A stretch of DNA of 64,000 nucleotides from Verrucosispora sp. NA02020 (GTDB taxonomy: Bacteria > Actinomycetota > Actinomycetes > Mycobacteriales > Micromonosporaceae): positions 4,526,001 to 4,590,000 of the forward strand of contig NZ_CP054923.1 in assembly GCF_013364215.1 (NCBI RefSeq). Reading direction: 5' to 3'. The translations under genes were made by a program, and so were the position numbers. Below, piece after piece: positions 16,353 through 25,568 of the stretch. The stretch's first letter is position 1. Every line of letters begins with the position of its first letter. The notes beneath the pieces are model-generated. The model was given only the letters and a program-made list of their open reading frames with translations, was not told where the DNA came from and made no database searches.

Positions 16353-19300
16353 TCACTTGGCGTTGAAGTAGCTGGCCTCCGGGTGGTGCACCACGATGGC
16401 GTCGGTGGCCTGCTCCGGCATGAGCTGGAACTCCTCGGACAACTCCACGCCGATCCGCTCCGCGCCGAGCAGCTCCACGATCTTCGCCCGGTCCTCAAGG
16501 TCGGGGCAGGCCGGATAGCCGAACGCGTACCGGCAGCCCCGGTAGTCGGTGCGGAGCAGACCGGCGAGGTCCGTGGGGTCGTCGGCGGCGAGGGTACGGC
16601 CGTCGGGCAGGGTCAGCTCGGCCCGGACCCGCTGGTGCCAGTACTCGGCCAGCGCCTCGGTGAGCTGCACGGACAGCCCGTGCACCTCCAGGTAGTCGCG
16701 ATACTCGTTGCGGGCGAAGAGCTTGGCCGCGTACTCGCTGACCGGATGACCGACGGTGACCAGTTGCAGGGCGACCACGTCCAGGTCGTCGCCGCGCGGA
16801 CGGAAGAAGTCGGCCAGACAGAGCCGCCGTTCCTGGCGCTGCCGGGGGAAGGTGAACCTGGCCCGCTCGGCGTGACCGTTCTCGTCCAGCACCACCAGGT
16901 CGTTGCCCTCGGAGTACGCCGGGAAGTAGCCGTACACCACGGCCGCCTCCAGCACCTTGTCGGCGATCAGGCGGTCCAGCCAGTAGCGCAGCCGGGGCCG
17001 GCCCTCGGTCTCCACCAGTTCCTCGTAGGACGGACCCTTGCCGCCGCGTGCGCCGCGCAGGCCCCACTGGCCCATGAAGGTGGCCCGCTCGTCCAGCAGC
17101 GCCGCGTAGTCGGCCAGCGGCACGCCCTTGACGACCCGCGTGCCGAAGAACGGCGCGCTCGGCACCGGCACGTCGGCGGCCACGTCGGAGCGGACCGAGG
17201 TGTCGCTCAGCTCCGGCAGCGACTCGGAGACGACGGCGCGCTGCCGTTCCCGACGGGCCCGGCGGGCCGCGAGGGCCGCCTCCCGCTCGGCGTCGACCAC
17301 GGGAGCACCGCCGCGCTTGGCGGTCATCACCCGGTCCATCAGAGAGAGTCCCTCGAAGGCGTCGCGGGCGTAGTGCACCTGTCCGGGGAACATCGACCGC
17401 AGGTCGTCCTCGACGTACGCCCGGGTCAGTGCCGCACCGCCGAGCAGGACCGGCCAGCGCTCCGCGACCCCGCGCGTGGCCATCTCGACCAGGTTCTCCT
17501 TCATGATGACCGTGCTCTTGACCAGCAGGCCCGACATGCCGATGGCGTCGGCGCGGTGCTGCTCGGCCGCGTCGAGGATGGCGGAGATCGGCTGCTTGAT
17601 GCCGATGTTCACCACCTCGTAGCCGTTGTTGGAGAGGATGATGTCGACCAGGTTCTTGCCGATGTCGTGCACGTCGCCCTTGACGGTGGCGAGCACGATG
17701 CGGCCCTTGCCACCGTCGTCGTTCTTCTCCATGTGCGGTTCGAGGTACGCCACCGCGGTCTTCATCACCTCGGCGGACTGGAGCACGAACGGCAGCTGCA
17801 TCTGGCCGGAGCCGAACAGCTCACCGACGACCTTCATGCCGTCCAGCAGGATGTCGTTGATGATGAGCAGCGGCGCGGTGCCAGCGGCCATCGCCGCGTC
17901 CAGGTCGGCCTCCAGGCCGTTGCGCTCGCCGTCGATGATCCGCCGCTTGAGCCGCTCGTTGAGCGGCAGCGCGGCCAACTCCTCGGCCCGGGTGGCGCGC
18001 GCCGACGCGGCGTCCACGCCCTCGAAGACCTCGATGAACCGCTGCACCGGGTCGTAGCCCTCGCGACGGCGGTCGTAGACCAGGTCGAGGGCGATCTCCC
18101 GCTGCTCGTCGGGAATCTTGGACATCGGCAGGATCTTGCTGGCGTGCACGATCGCCGAGGTGAGACCGGCCTGCACGCACTCGTGCAGGAAGACCGAGTT
18201 GAGCACCTGCCGGGCCGCCGGGTTGAGCCCGAACGAGACGTTCGAGATGCCCAGCGTGAAGTTCACGCCCGGCCAGCGGCGGGCGATCTCCCGAATCGCC
18301 TCGATGGTCTCGATGCCGTCGCGGCGGGTCTCCTCCTGACCGGTGGCGATCGGGAAGGTCAGCGCGTCGATCAGGATGTCGGCCCGGCGCAGTCCCCACC
18401 GGCCGGTCAGGTCCTCGATCAACCGCTCGGCGACGCGTACCTTCCACTCCGCCGTGCGGGCCTGGCCCTCCTCGTCGATGAGCAGCGCGACCACGGCGGC
18501 GCCGTGCTCGGCGACCACCGGCATGATCCGCGCGTAGCGGGAGTCCGGGCCGTCGCCGTCCTCGAAGTTGACCGAGTTGACCACGCACCGGCCGCCGAGC
18601 GTCTCCAGCCCGGCCTCGATCACCGCCGGCTCGGTGGAGTCCAGCATGATCGGCAGCGTGGAGGCGGTGGCGAAGCGTCCGGCCAGCTCCCGCATGTCGG
18701 TGGTGCCGTCGCGGCCGACGTAGTCGATGCAGAGGTCCAGCAGGTGCGAGCCGTCCCGGGCCTGAGCACGGGCGATCTCCACGCAGGACTGCCAGTCGGC
18801 GGCGAGCATCGCGTCCCGGAACGCCTTGGAACCGTTGGCGTTGGTCCGCTCCCCCACCATCAGCACGCTGGCGTCCTGCGCGAACGGCACATGGTGGTAG
18901 ATCGAGGAGACACCGGCGTCGGCCCGCGGCTCGCGGGCCACCGGCCGCAGCTCGCGCATCCGCTCGGAGAGGACCCGGATGTGCTCCGGCGTGGTGCCGC
19001 AACAGCCACCGACCAGCGCGACGCCGTACTCGACGACGAACCGCTCCAGGGCGTCGGCCATGTCCTCCGGACCGAGCGGGAAGTACGCGCCGTCGGCGGT
19101 GAGCACCGGCAGGCCGGCGTTGGGCATCACCGACACCGGGATGCGGGAGTGCTGGGCCAGGTAGCGCAGGTGCTCGCCCATCTCGGCCGGGCCGGTCGAG
19201 CAGTTCAGCCCGATCAGGTCCACGCCGAGCGGCTCGATCGCGGTCAGCGCCGCGCCGATCTCGCTGCCCAGCAGCATGGTGCCGGTGGTCTCGACCGCGA

Positions 19301-19868
19301 CGTGGCAGATGATCGGCACCTGGACGCCCGCCTCGGCCATGGCCCGCTTCGACCCGGTCACCGCTGCCTTGACCTGGAGCAGATCCTGGCAGGTCTCGAT
19401 GATCAGCGCGTCCGCGCCACCGGCGATCAGACCACCGGCGTTCTGCTGGTACGCGTCGCGCAGCGTGGCGTACGCGGCATGCCCGAGCGTGGGCAGCTTG
19501 GTCCCGGGGCCGATCGAGCCGAGCACCCAGCGCGGCCGTTCCGGCGTCGAGTACGCGTCGGCGGCCTCCCGGGCCAGCCGCGCCCCCACCTCGGACAGCT
19601 CCCAGATCCGCTCGGGGATGTCGTACTCCGCGAGGTTCGGCAGGTTGGCACCGAAGGTGTTCGTCTCCACACAGTCCGCGCCCGCGGCCAGGTACGCCTC
19701 GTGCACCCCGCGCACCACGTCCGGACGGGTGACGTTGAGGATTTCGTTGCACCCCTCCAGACCGTCGAAGTCGTCGAGGCTCAGGTCCGCGGCCTGCAGC
19801 ATCGTGCCCATCGCCCCGTCGGTGACGAGGATCCGGTCTGTCAGCGCATCGAGCAACGAAGTCCGCAC
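16353..19868 (-). CDS. metH: Cobalamin-dependent methionine synthase
   Basis: A 1171-residue modular MetH transfers a methyl group from methyltetrahydrofolate through cobalamin to homocysteine. Modules in order: homocysteine/zinc barrel (~1-310, zinc ligands C223 and C289-C290 in GGCCGTTP), pterin-binding barrel (~330-600, VGERTNANGSKAF), cobalamin cap and Rossmann domain (~640-850, with DVHDIG at 732-737 and H734 as the lower cobalt ligand), and the C-terminal SAM-dependent reactivation domain (~920-1171). Starts at GTG 19868 after GAGAG. I looked for a cobalamin riboswitch in the 200 bases upstream and did not recognise one. Confidence 0.96.
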   Translation of the reverse strand: MRTSLLDALTDRILVTDGAMGTMLQAADLSLDDFDGLEGCNEILNVTRPDVVRGVHEAYLAAGADCVETNTFGANLPNLAEYDIPERIWELSEVGARLAREAADAYSTPERPRWVLGSIGPGTKLPTLGHAAYATLRDAYQQNAGGLIAGGADALIIETCQDLLQVKAAVTGSKRAMAEAGVQVPIICHVAVETTGTMLLGSEIGAALTAIEPLGVDLIGLNCSTGPAEMGEHLRYLAQHSRIPVSVMPNAGLPVLTADGAYFPLGPEDMADALERFVVEYGVALVGGCCGTTPEHIRVLSERMRELRPVAREPRADAGVSSIYHHVPFAQDASVLMVGERTNANGSKAFRDAMLAADWQSCVEIARAQARDGSHLLDLCIDYVGRDGTTDMRELAGRFATASTLPIMLDSTEPAVIEAGLETLGGRCVVNSVNFEDGDGPDSRYARIMPVVAEHGAAVVALLIDEEGQARTAEWKVRVAERLIEDLTGRWGLRRADILIDALTFPIATGQEETRRDGIETIEAIREIARRWPGVNFTLGISNVSFGLNPAARQVLNSVFLHECVQAGLTSAIVHASKILPMSKIPDEQREIALDLVYDRRREGYDPVQRFIEVFEGVDAASARATRAEELAALPLNERLKRRIIDGERNGLEADLDAAMAAGTAPLLIINDILLDGMKVVGELFGSGQMQLPFVLQSAEVMKTAVAYLEPHMEKNDDGGKGRIVLATVKGDVHDIGKNLVDIILSNNGYEVVNIGIKQPISAILDAAEQHRADAIGMSGLLVKSTVIMKENLVEMATRGVAERWPVLLGGAALTRAYVEDDLRSMFPGQVHYARDAFEGLSLMDRVMTAKRGGAPVVDAEREAALAARRARRERQRAVVSESLPELSDTSVRSDVAADVPVPSAPFFGTRVVKGVPLADYAALLDERATFMGQWGLRGARGGKGPSYEELVETEGRPRLRYWLDRLIADKVLEAAVVYGYFPAYSEGNDLVVLDENGHAERARFTFPRQRQERRLCLADFFRPRGDDLDVVALQLVTVGHPVSEYAAKLFARNEYRDYLEVHGLSVQLTEALAEYWHQRVRAELTLPDGRTLAADDPTDLAGLLRTDYRGCRYAFGYPACPDLEDRAKIVELLGAERIGVELSEEFQLMPEQATDAIVVHHPEASYFNAK

Positions 19869-20150
19869 GCTCTCAGGTTAGTGCGACCCGGGTGCCGCGC
19901 ATCCCCACGTACGGCTCGTTCCCACAATGTGTCGCCGGGATCACCTGCCCGAATTCGACCACTATGCGAGCTACCGGTGGCCGATCCGGTCGCCACCGAC
20001 GGTGGTGGCCAGCGCCGGATCCGGCGCGGCCGACGGGCCGGGTACGGGCGCGGCACGTAGGCTGACTGATGTGAGGGACATCAGCGACACCACCACGCAC
20101 GGCGGGCGGCCGACCGGGGCCGTCGGCGACGAGCAGGGTGAGGTGACGGC
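19869..20150. other. Intergenic region between metH and PAC2 gene
   Basis: This is the divergent promoter region. A possible -10 element TAGGCT lies near 20058. A 27-codon GTG-started frame (20071-20154) runs into the PAC2 start and could be a leader peptide, but nothing else supports it. Confidence 0.45.
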
Positions 20151-21020
20151 GTGACCGAGTTCGACGGGTTGCCGGTGCTGCGATCCCCGGTGGCCATCGC
20201 CGCCTTCGAGGGGTGGAACGACGCCGCCGACGCCTCGACCGCCGCCGTGGAACATCTGGAACAGGTGTGGGAGGCGCGGCCGATCACGGAGCTGGACCCG
20301 GAGGACTTCTACGACTTCCAGGTCAGCCGGCCCACCATCACGATGGCCGAGGGCGCCACCCGACGGGTGGAGTGGCCGACCACGCGGTTCACGGTGGCCA
20401 GCCCGTCCGGCACCGAACGCGACGTGGTGCTGATCCGGGGCATCGAGCCGAGCATGCGCTGGCGCACCTTCTGCGAGCAGGTGCTGGAGATCTGCCACAG
20501 CCTGGAGGTCGAACGGGTGGTCCTGCTCGGCGCGCTGCTGGCCGACGTGCCCTACACCCGGCCACTGCCGATCAGCGGCAGCGCCTCCGACGCCGACGCC
20601 GCCCGCCGCTACCAGCTCACCCCCACCCGGTACGACGGACCGACCGGCATCGTCGGCGTGCTGCACGACGCCTGCACCCGCGCGGAGGTGGACGCGGTCT
20701 CGTTCTGGGTGCACGTGCCGCACTACGCCAACAACCCGCCCTGCCCCAAGGCCACGCTCGCCCTGCTGCACCGGGTCGAGGAGGTCCTCGACCTGCCGGT
20801 GCCGATGGCCGACCTGGCCGAGGAGGCCGCCGAGTGGGAGCAGCGCGTGCGCAGCGCCGCCGAGCAGGACGCCGAACTCGGCGAGTACGTCCGTGAGCTG
20901 GAGGAACGCGTCGGCGACGCGGGCATCACCCCGTTGACCGGGGACGAGATCGCGCAGGAGTTCGAGAAGTACCTGCGCCGCCGGGGCGGGTCCGCCGGCC
21001 CGACCGCCGGATCCTGGTAG
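20151..21020 (+). CDS. PAC2-family protein
   Basis: A 289-residue PAC2 protein, named for proteasome-assembly chaperone 2. Characteristic segments are PVAIAAFEGWNDAADASTAA near the N-terminus, VVLLGALLADVPYTRP (about 122-137) and VSFWVHVPHYANNPPCPKATLALL (about 183-206), followed by a charged helical C-terminus. Bacterial relatives are widespread in actinobacteria and adopt a nucleoside-phosphorylase-like fold. Their role is not firmly established, although actinobacteria with proteasomes usually carry them. A GTG start follows GGTGAGG. A clear terminator follows the gene. Confidence 0.88.
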   Translation: MTEFDGLPVLRSPVAIAAFEGWNDAADASTAAVEHLEQVWEARPITELDPEDFYDFQVSRPTITMAEGATRRVEWPTTRFTVASPSGTERDVVLIRGIEPSMRWRTFCEQVLEICHSLEVERVVLLGALLADVPYTRPLPISGSASDADAARRYQLTPTRYDGPTGIVGVLHDACTRAEVDAVSFWVHVPHYANNPPCPKATLALLHRVEEVLDLPVPMADLAEEAAEWEQRVRSAAEQDAELGEYVRELEERVGDAGITPLTGDEIAQEFEKYLRRRGGSAGPTAGSW

Positions 21021-21040
21021 CCCTTCCCCGTTTCTTCGCG

Positions 21041-21073
21041 ACGCCCCGGACACGGTCCACGTGTCCGGGGCGT
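21041..21073 (+). terminator. Terminator of PAC2 gene
   Basis: A 13-bp perfect stem (ACGCCCCGGACAC and its complement) with a seven-base loop is followed by TCCTGTCT, 20 bases after the stop. Confidence 0.8.
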
Positions 21074-21143
21074 TCCTGTCTCGCTGGGCGTGTCCGTCGG
21101 GTGCTCGTTTCAGGGTGGCGCGGCACGCACCGCGTAGGGCATC

Positions 21144-21155
21144 CTAGGAACCTAG
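21144..21155. promoter_or_regulatory. Candidate GntR operator
   Basis: CTAGG-AA-CCTAG is a perfect palindrome 16 bases upstream of the GntR start, overlapping the region where the promoter must lie. Autoregulation is inferred. Confidence 0.6.
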
Positions 21156-21170
21156 CTGAGGAGGTCGGGG

Positions 21171-21962
21171 ATGCAGATCAACCCGGGTGCCGCGGAGTTC
21201 CCGCACCGGCAGATCGCCGCGCAGCTCAAGACGCAGATCCGCCGGGGCGACTGGGGTCCGGGTGAGCGTCTGCCGTCGATCCCGGCGATCGCCGAGATGT
21301 TCGGCGTGGCCAAGCAGACCGTGCAACGCGCCGTCGACCAGCTCCGCGTCGAAGGCATCCTGATCACCAAGCCCGGCTCCGGCACGTACGTCCGCGGTAC
21401 CCGGCGGCGACTCAACCGGCTCTCCCGAGGCCGCTACGGCGGCTTCCGGGGCTACCACACCGACCTGGCCGCCCGGTACCGGCAGCAACTCGTCGCCGTC
21501 GGCCGCTCCCCCGCACCGCCCGAGGTCGCCGACGCGTTCGGCGTACCCGACGGCACCGAACTGCTCTGCCGCCGCCACCTGGTCCGCACCGAGGACTCAC
21601 CGGTCGAGGTGGGCGCCTCCTGGTTCCTGCCCACCGACACCGCCGGCACCACACTGGAACGCGCCGAGGCCTTCGGCCGCCCGCTCTACCAGGAGGCCGA
21701 GGAGGCCACCGGACGCCGGTACGCGACCGCCACCGACACGATCACCGCACGCCAGCCCAGCCGCGAGGAGGCCGAGACCCTCCAGATCCGGCCGGACACC
21801 CCGGTGCTGCACCTGCTGCACGTGGCGTACGACGAGCGCCGCAGACCGATCGAGGTCGCCCAGGCCACCTGGCCCGGCCCGGTCACCACGCTGACCGAGG
21901 AGTACCCGATCCCCGCCCCCACCAGCACCCCCGACCCCGACCCCGGCCTGGTCCTCGGCTGA
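21171..21962 (+). CDS. GntR/HutC-family regulator with UTRA domain
   Basis: A 263-residue regulator. The winged helix is at about residues 12-78 (RQIAAQLKTQIRRGDWGPGE, then IAEMFGVAKQTVQRAVDQL) and the UTRA effector domain is at about 95-245. A GAGGAGG ribosome site precedes the ATG. It stands alone: neither neighbour looks like a dedicated target, so it may act at a distance. The palindrome CTAGGAACCTAG just upstream suggests autoregulation. The proline-rich final 20 residues look disordered. Confidence 0.9.
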   Translation: MQINPGAAEFPHRQIAAQLKTQIRRGDWGPGERLPSIPAIAEMFGVAKQTVQRAVDQLRVEGILITKPGSGTYVRGTRRRLNRLSRGRYGGFRGYHTDLAARYRQQLVAVGRSPAPPEVADAFGVPDGTELLCRRHLVRTEDSPVEVGASWFLPTDTAGTTLERAEAFGRPLYQEAEEATGRRYATATDTITARQPSREEAETLQIRPDTPVLHLLHVAYDERRRPIEVAQATWPGPVTTLTEEYPIPAPTSTPDPDPGLVLG

Positions 21963-22019
21963 CCCCGCTCCCCGGTCCGCGCTCCGGGCCACGCGTCACT
22001 GGCGGGGCCCACGTGTCGC

Positions 22020-22090
22020 CGATCATGGACTTACGGCAGGGTCATATCGACTCATAAACCAGCGAAACGACTGCCACCACTCCATGATCG
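22020..22090. repeat. 71-nt inverted-end repeat, family B, copy 1
   Basis: The element begins CGATCATGGA and ends TCCATGATCG (a perfect 10-bp inverted terminal repeat). It shares its right half (CGAAACGAC, then GCCAC, then ACTCCATGATCG) and its total length of 71 nt with the element at 46874-46944. It lies between a plus-strand GntR gene and the stop of mshC. Confidence 0.8.
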
Positions 22091-22121
22091 ACGCAGGCGC
22101 AGGCACAGCGCGGCGTGGGGG

Positions 22122-23354
22122 TCAGAGGCGGATGCCGAGGAGGGCGTCCAGGGTGGTGGCGAAGAGGGCCGGAGCGGACGGATCCTCGACGTCACCGGCC
22201 AGCGTGCGGTCGGCCCACTCGTCGGCCAGCCGTACGGCACCCGGGGAGTCGAGGTCGTCGGTGAGGCGGTCGCGTACGCCCGAGAGGAAGGTCTCGCCGG
22301 ACGGCCCGGCTGGCGCGACGGCGGCCCGGCGCCAGCGGGCCAGGCGCTCCTCTGCGGTGGTCAGCAGGTCGTCGGTCCAGGAGCGGTCGGCGCGGTAGTG
22401 GCCGGTGAGCAGGGCCAGCCGGACGGCCATCGGGTCGATCCGGTCGGCGCGCAGCCGGGAGACGAAGACGAGGTTGCCGCGGGACTTGGACATCTTCTCG
22501 CCGTCCAGGCCGATCATGCCGGCGTGCACGTAGTGCTCGGCGAAGGGCAGCGTGCCGGTCAGCCGTTCGGCGTGCGCGGCGGAGCACTCGTGGTGCGGGA
22601 AGACCAGGTCGTTGCCGCCGCCCTGGACACCGATGGTGGCGCCGAGCAGGTTCAGCGCGATGACGGTGCACTCGATGTGCCAGCCGGGGCGGCCGGGGCC
22701 GAGGTCGCCGCCCGGCCAAGAGGGTTCGCCCTCGCGGGCGCCGCGCCACAGCAACGGGTCCAGCGGGTCGCGCTTGCCGGCCCGGTCCGGGTCGCCGCCG
22801 CGCTCGGGGAAGATCTCCAGCATCTCGTCCCGGGACAGGTTCGACTCGTAGCCGAAGCGCGGTGCGGTGGAGACGTCGAAGTAGACGTCGCCGGTGCCGT
22901 CCTCGATGCGGTACGCGGCGCCGTCCTTGAGCAGCAGCAACACCTTCTCGGCGATGTCCGGGATCGACTCCACGGCGCCGACGTAGTGTGCCGGCGGGAT
23001 GATCCGCAGCGCCTCCATGTCCTCCCGGAACAGCGCTGTCTCCCGCATCGCCAGGACCTTCCAGTCCTCGCCGTCGCGTTCGGCGCGCTCCAGCAGGGGG
23101 TCGTCGATGTCGGTGACGTTCTGCACGTACCGCACCTCGTGTCCCGCGTCGCGCCACATCCGCTGCACCAGATCAAAGGTGATCATGGTGGCGGCGTGTC
23201 CCAGGTGGGTGGCGTCGTACGGGGTGATACCGCAGACGTACATGGAGGTCGGTCCCTCGGTCGGGTGCACACCCTGCCGCGCCGAGTCGTACAACCTCAG
23301 CGGCCCACCCCTGCCCGGCAGCCGCGGCACCTCGTGCCCCACCCAAGACTCCAT
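22122..23354 (-). CDS. mshC: Mycothiol ligase MshC
   Basis: A 410-residue L-cysteine:1D-myo-inositol 2-amino-2-deoxy-alpha-D-glucopyranoside ligase, the ATP-dependent step that joins cysteine to GlcN-inositol in mycothiol synthesis. It is a cysteinyl-tRNA-synthetase relative: the class I HIGH motif is read as HLGH (50-53), C41 heads the zinc-binding set, and KMSKS is at 287-291. Length and lack of an anticodon-binding domain distinguish it from CysS. Its neighbours (SCO1664-type, DUF3090 and phosphomutase-like genes, all minus strand) match the conserved actinobacterial order. Confidence 0.95.
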   Translation of the reverse strand: MESWVGHEVPRLPGRGGPLRLYDSARQGVHPTEGPTSMYVCGITPYDATHLGHAATMITFDLVQRMWRDAGHEVRYVQNVTDIDDPLLERAERDGEDWKVLAMRETALFREDMEALRIIPPAHYVGAVESIPDIAEKVLLLLKDGAAYRIEDGTGDVYFDVSTAPRFGYESNLSRDEMLEIFPERGGDPDRAGKRDPLDPLLWRGAREGEPSWPGGDLGPGRPGWHIECTVIALNLLGATIGVQGGGNDLVFPHHECSAAHAERLTGTLPFAEHYVHAGMIGLDGEKMSKSRGNLVFVSRLRADRIDPMAVRLALLTGHYRADRSWTDDLLTTAEERLARWRRAAVAPAGPSGETFLSGVRDRLTDDLDSPGAVRLADEWADRTLAGDVEDPSAPALFATTLDALLGIRL

Positions 23355-23420
23355 GACCGCCAGCCTAGCCAGCCGACCGTAGGCGTCACGCCGGGCTCTC
23401 CAGTGATCAAGCCGACATGG

Positions 23421-24239
23421 TCACACCGGCGGCCACGGCACGGCCGGCCAGTCGTGGGACGGCTGCGGGAAACGGCACTCCTCGCGGAGCCGACCGATCC
23501 GAGCGGCCAGTTCGGTGATCTCACCGATGGTGAGGTGGTCGGCGAGGTCGTCGCCGAGCGGACCGGCGACCTGGACGGCGAGCCGGTCCAACGTCTCGAC
23601 GGCGTCGGGCGGCAACTGTCGGCCGGCCCAACCCCACAGCACCGTCCGCAGCTTCTCCTCCACGTGGAAGCTGACGCCGTGGTCGACGCCGTACAGCCGG
23701 TCGTCCGGACCGACCAGCACATGGCCGCCCTTGCGGTCGGCATTGTTGATCACCGCGTCGAGCACCGCGAGTCGGGCCAGTCGCGGGTCGTCGGCGTGGG
23801 CCAGCGCGTACGCCGTGCCGTCGTCGTCGCGGGCCGCCGCCACCGGGAACCAGCGGGGCGGTACGGCGTCGGCCGGCACGAACCCGACGAGCGGCTCGGC
23901 GTCGTCCGGCTCGTCGATCCACAGTTGGCAGGAGCCCGGGCCGAACGGGCCGTCCCGCAGCACGGTGGGCGGCACCAGGTCCCAGCCGCTGGCGGCGGAG
24001 ACCAGGTAGGCAGCCACCTCCCGGCCCGCCAGCGTGCCGTCCGGGAAGTCCCACAGCGGGCGCTCACCGCGTACCGGCTTGTAGACGCAGCGGGCGGTCG
24101 CGCCGTCCAGGGTGAGGACACCCCGCAGGGTGGTGTTGGAGGCGTCGACCAGCCGGCCCTCGATGCTCAGGTCACCGTCGCGCAGCAGCCGCAACGCCGC
24201 GCCACCGTCCTGCCGAGGTGCCAGGCCGGACGAGGTCAC
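23421..24239 (-). CDS. SCO1664-family protein (PI3/4-kinase-like)
   Basis: A 272-residue protein of the actinobacterial family named after Streptomyces coelicolor SCO1664, which has weak similarity to phosphatidylinositol 3/4-kinases. Visible hallmarks are VYKPVRGERPLWDFPDGTLAGRE split around residue ~50 (a lysine in a kinase-like position), DAVINNADRKGGHV (about 165-178) resembling a catalytic loop, and YGVDHGVSFH (a DFG-like position). I use the GTG at 24239, which overlaps the DUF3090 stop by four bases. No function is established. Linkage to mshC is conserved, so a role in thiol or cofactor metabolism is sometimes supposed. Confidence 0.85.
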   Translation of the reverse strand: MTSSGLAPRQDGGAALRLLRDGDLSIEGRLVDASNTTLRGVLTLDGATARCVYKPVRGERPLWDFPDGTLAGREVAAYLVSAASGWDLVPPTVLRDGPFGPGSCQLWIDEPDDAEPLVGFVPADAVPPRWFPVAAARDDDGTAYALAHADDPRLARLAVLDAVINNADRKGGHVLVGPDDRLYGVDHGVSFHVEEKLRTVLWGWAGRQLPPDAVETLDRLAVQVAGPLGDDLADHLTIGEITELAARIGRLREECRFPQPSHDWPAVPWPPV

Positions 24240-24811
24240 CGGTGGTAGCCGTTGTTCCGGGGACAGAGGTGGCCGGCCGGGTCGAGCGGCTGGCCGCACA
24301 GCGGACACGGGGGACGGCCGGCGTTGACCACCCGCCGCGCCCGCTCGATGAACTCGCGGGTCGCCTCCGGCGTCAGCCGGACCCGGAGCCGGTCGAGGTC
24401 CTCGTCCGGCTCGACGTCGTCGGCCTCGTCCTCCTCCGACTCCCCCAGCTCCAACTCGCTCTCCGCCTCGCCGACGGCGATCGCCTCGATGACCACGGTC
24501 GCGGTGTCCGCGTCGAAGGCCAACCCCAGGGTGCCGACCCGGAACTCCTCGTCGACCGGCGTCTCCAACGGCTCGTTGTCGCCCAGTGCGGCGGGAGCCT
24601 CGGGCAGGTCGACGCCGAAGCGGCGCTGCGCCTCGGTGAGCAGTTCCTCCAGCTTCTCGGCGAGCAACGAGACCTGGACCTTCTCCAGCGCGACGCTGAC
24701 CACCCGGCCACCGCCACGGGCCTGGAGGAAGAAAGTACGCTCCCCCGGCGGCCCGACGGTCCCGGCGACGAACCGCTCAGGCGGCTCGAAGGCGTGCACC
24801 TGGTGCGTCAT
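24236..24811 (-). CDS. DUF3090 family protein
   Basis: A 191-residue protein of the DUF3090 family. It starts with HAFEPPERFVAGTVGPPGER and has an internal acidic stretch (about 120-145). It ends in a conserved cysteine cluster, CPLCGQPLDP then HLCPRNNGYHR, that could bind zinc. The C-terminal motif is the best evidence for a structural metal site. Function unknown. It is translationally coupled to the SCO1664-type gene downstream and lies 52 bases after the phosphatase-like gene, so the three probably form one operon with mshC. Confidence 0.9.
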   Translation of the reverse strand: MTHQVHAFEPPERFVAGTVGPPGERTFFLQARGGGRVVSVALEKVQVSLLAEKLEELLTEAQRRFGVDLPEAPAALGDNEPLETPVDEEFRVGTLGLAFDADTATVVIEAIAVGEAESELELGESEEDEADDVEPDEDLDRLRVRLTPEATREFIERARRVVNAGRPPCPLCGQPLDPAGHLCPRNNGYHR

Positions 24812-24863
24812 ACCCACGACCCTATCCGGCGGCCCGACACGCCGCGCACCCCACCAAGCCGCG

Positions 24864-25568
24864 TCACCGGGCGCCACCCGCGCCACCGCCGACGGCGGCG
24901 TCCGAGTCCGCCGGCCGGGTCGCCCGGCGACGCCGCTTGCGGACCGGCGGCACCAACCCGGTCAGGTCGCCGCCGACGTCGTTGAGGCGTACCAGGAAGG
25001 GACGCAGCGGCGTGTAGCGGATCGCGGTCACCGACGCCGGGTCGACCACGATGCGCTGGAAGAGATCCAGGTGTACGCCGAGCGCGTCGGCGACGATCGC
25101 CTTGATCACGTCGCCGTGGCCACAGGCCAGCCAGACCGCCTCCGGGCCGTGTTCGGCGGTGATCCGGGCGTCCCAGGCGCGTACCGCCGCGACCGCGCGG
25201 GCCGCCATCTGCGCCATCGACTCCCCCTCGGGGAAGACCGCCGCGCTCGGATGTTGCTGCACCACCGCCCAGAGGGGCTCCTTGGCCAGCTTCTTCAACG
25301 GCTGGCCCTCCCAGGTGCCGTACCCGCACTCGATGAGCCCGTCCTCGACGACCGGCACGGCCTGCGGAAGGGCGAGTTCCAGGGTCTGCCGGCAGCGGAT
25401 CAGCGGACTGGTCACCACGGCGGCCAGCGGCAGGCCGCCCAACCGCTCGCCGACGGCGCTGGCCTGGGCGCGGCCGGTGTCGTCCAGCTCGACCGGTTGC
25501 CGACCGGCCAGGCCGCCGTCGGCGTTGGCGGTGGTGCGTCCGTGCCGCAGGAGGAGAAGAGTCGCCAC
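24864..25568 (-). CDS. Histidine-phosphatase superfamily (MSMEG_4193-type phosphomutase-like)
   Basis: A ~234-residue member of the phosphoglycerate-mutase/histidine-phosphatase superfamily. The phospho-histidine motif LLLRHGRT is at residues 5-12 and the second catalytic histidine is in GHGD near residue 149. The family is known from Mycobacterium MSMEG_4193 and occurs beside DUF3090 and mshC, as here. I chose GTG 25568 because the protein then starts VATLLLLRHG like its relatives; in-frame GTGs at 25574 and 25577 are alternatives. A basic patch (RKRRRR) sits near the C-terminus. The substrate is unknown. Confidence 0.9.
   Translation of the reverse strand: MATLLLLRHGRTTANADGGLAGRQPVELDDTGRAQASAVGERLGGLPLAAVVTSPLIRCRQTLELALPQAVPVVEDGLIECGYGTWEGQPLKKLAKEPLWAVVQQHPSAAVFPEGESMAQMAARAVAAVRAWDARITAEHGPEAVWLACGHGDVIKAIVADALGVHLDLFQRIVVDPASVTAIRYTPLRPFLVRLNDVGGDLTGLVPPVRKRRRRATRPADSDAAVGGGAGGAR

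Noticed and set aside
16383..20060. 1225-codon plus-strand frame opposite metH
   Set aside because: It lies antisense to an unmistakable MetH and has no domain of its own.
19869..20070. Cobalamin riboswitch upstream of metH
   Set aside because: I looked for the B12-box and found no convincing match.
20071..20154. 27-codon frame between metH and the PAC2 gene
   Set aside because: Only its overlap with the PAC2 start supports it; composition is unremarkable and no family is known.
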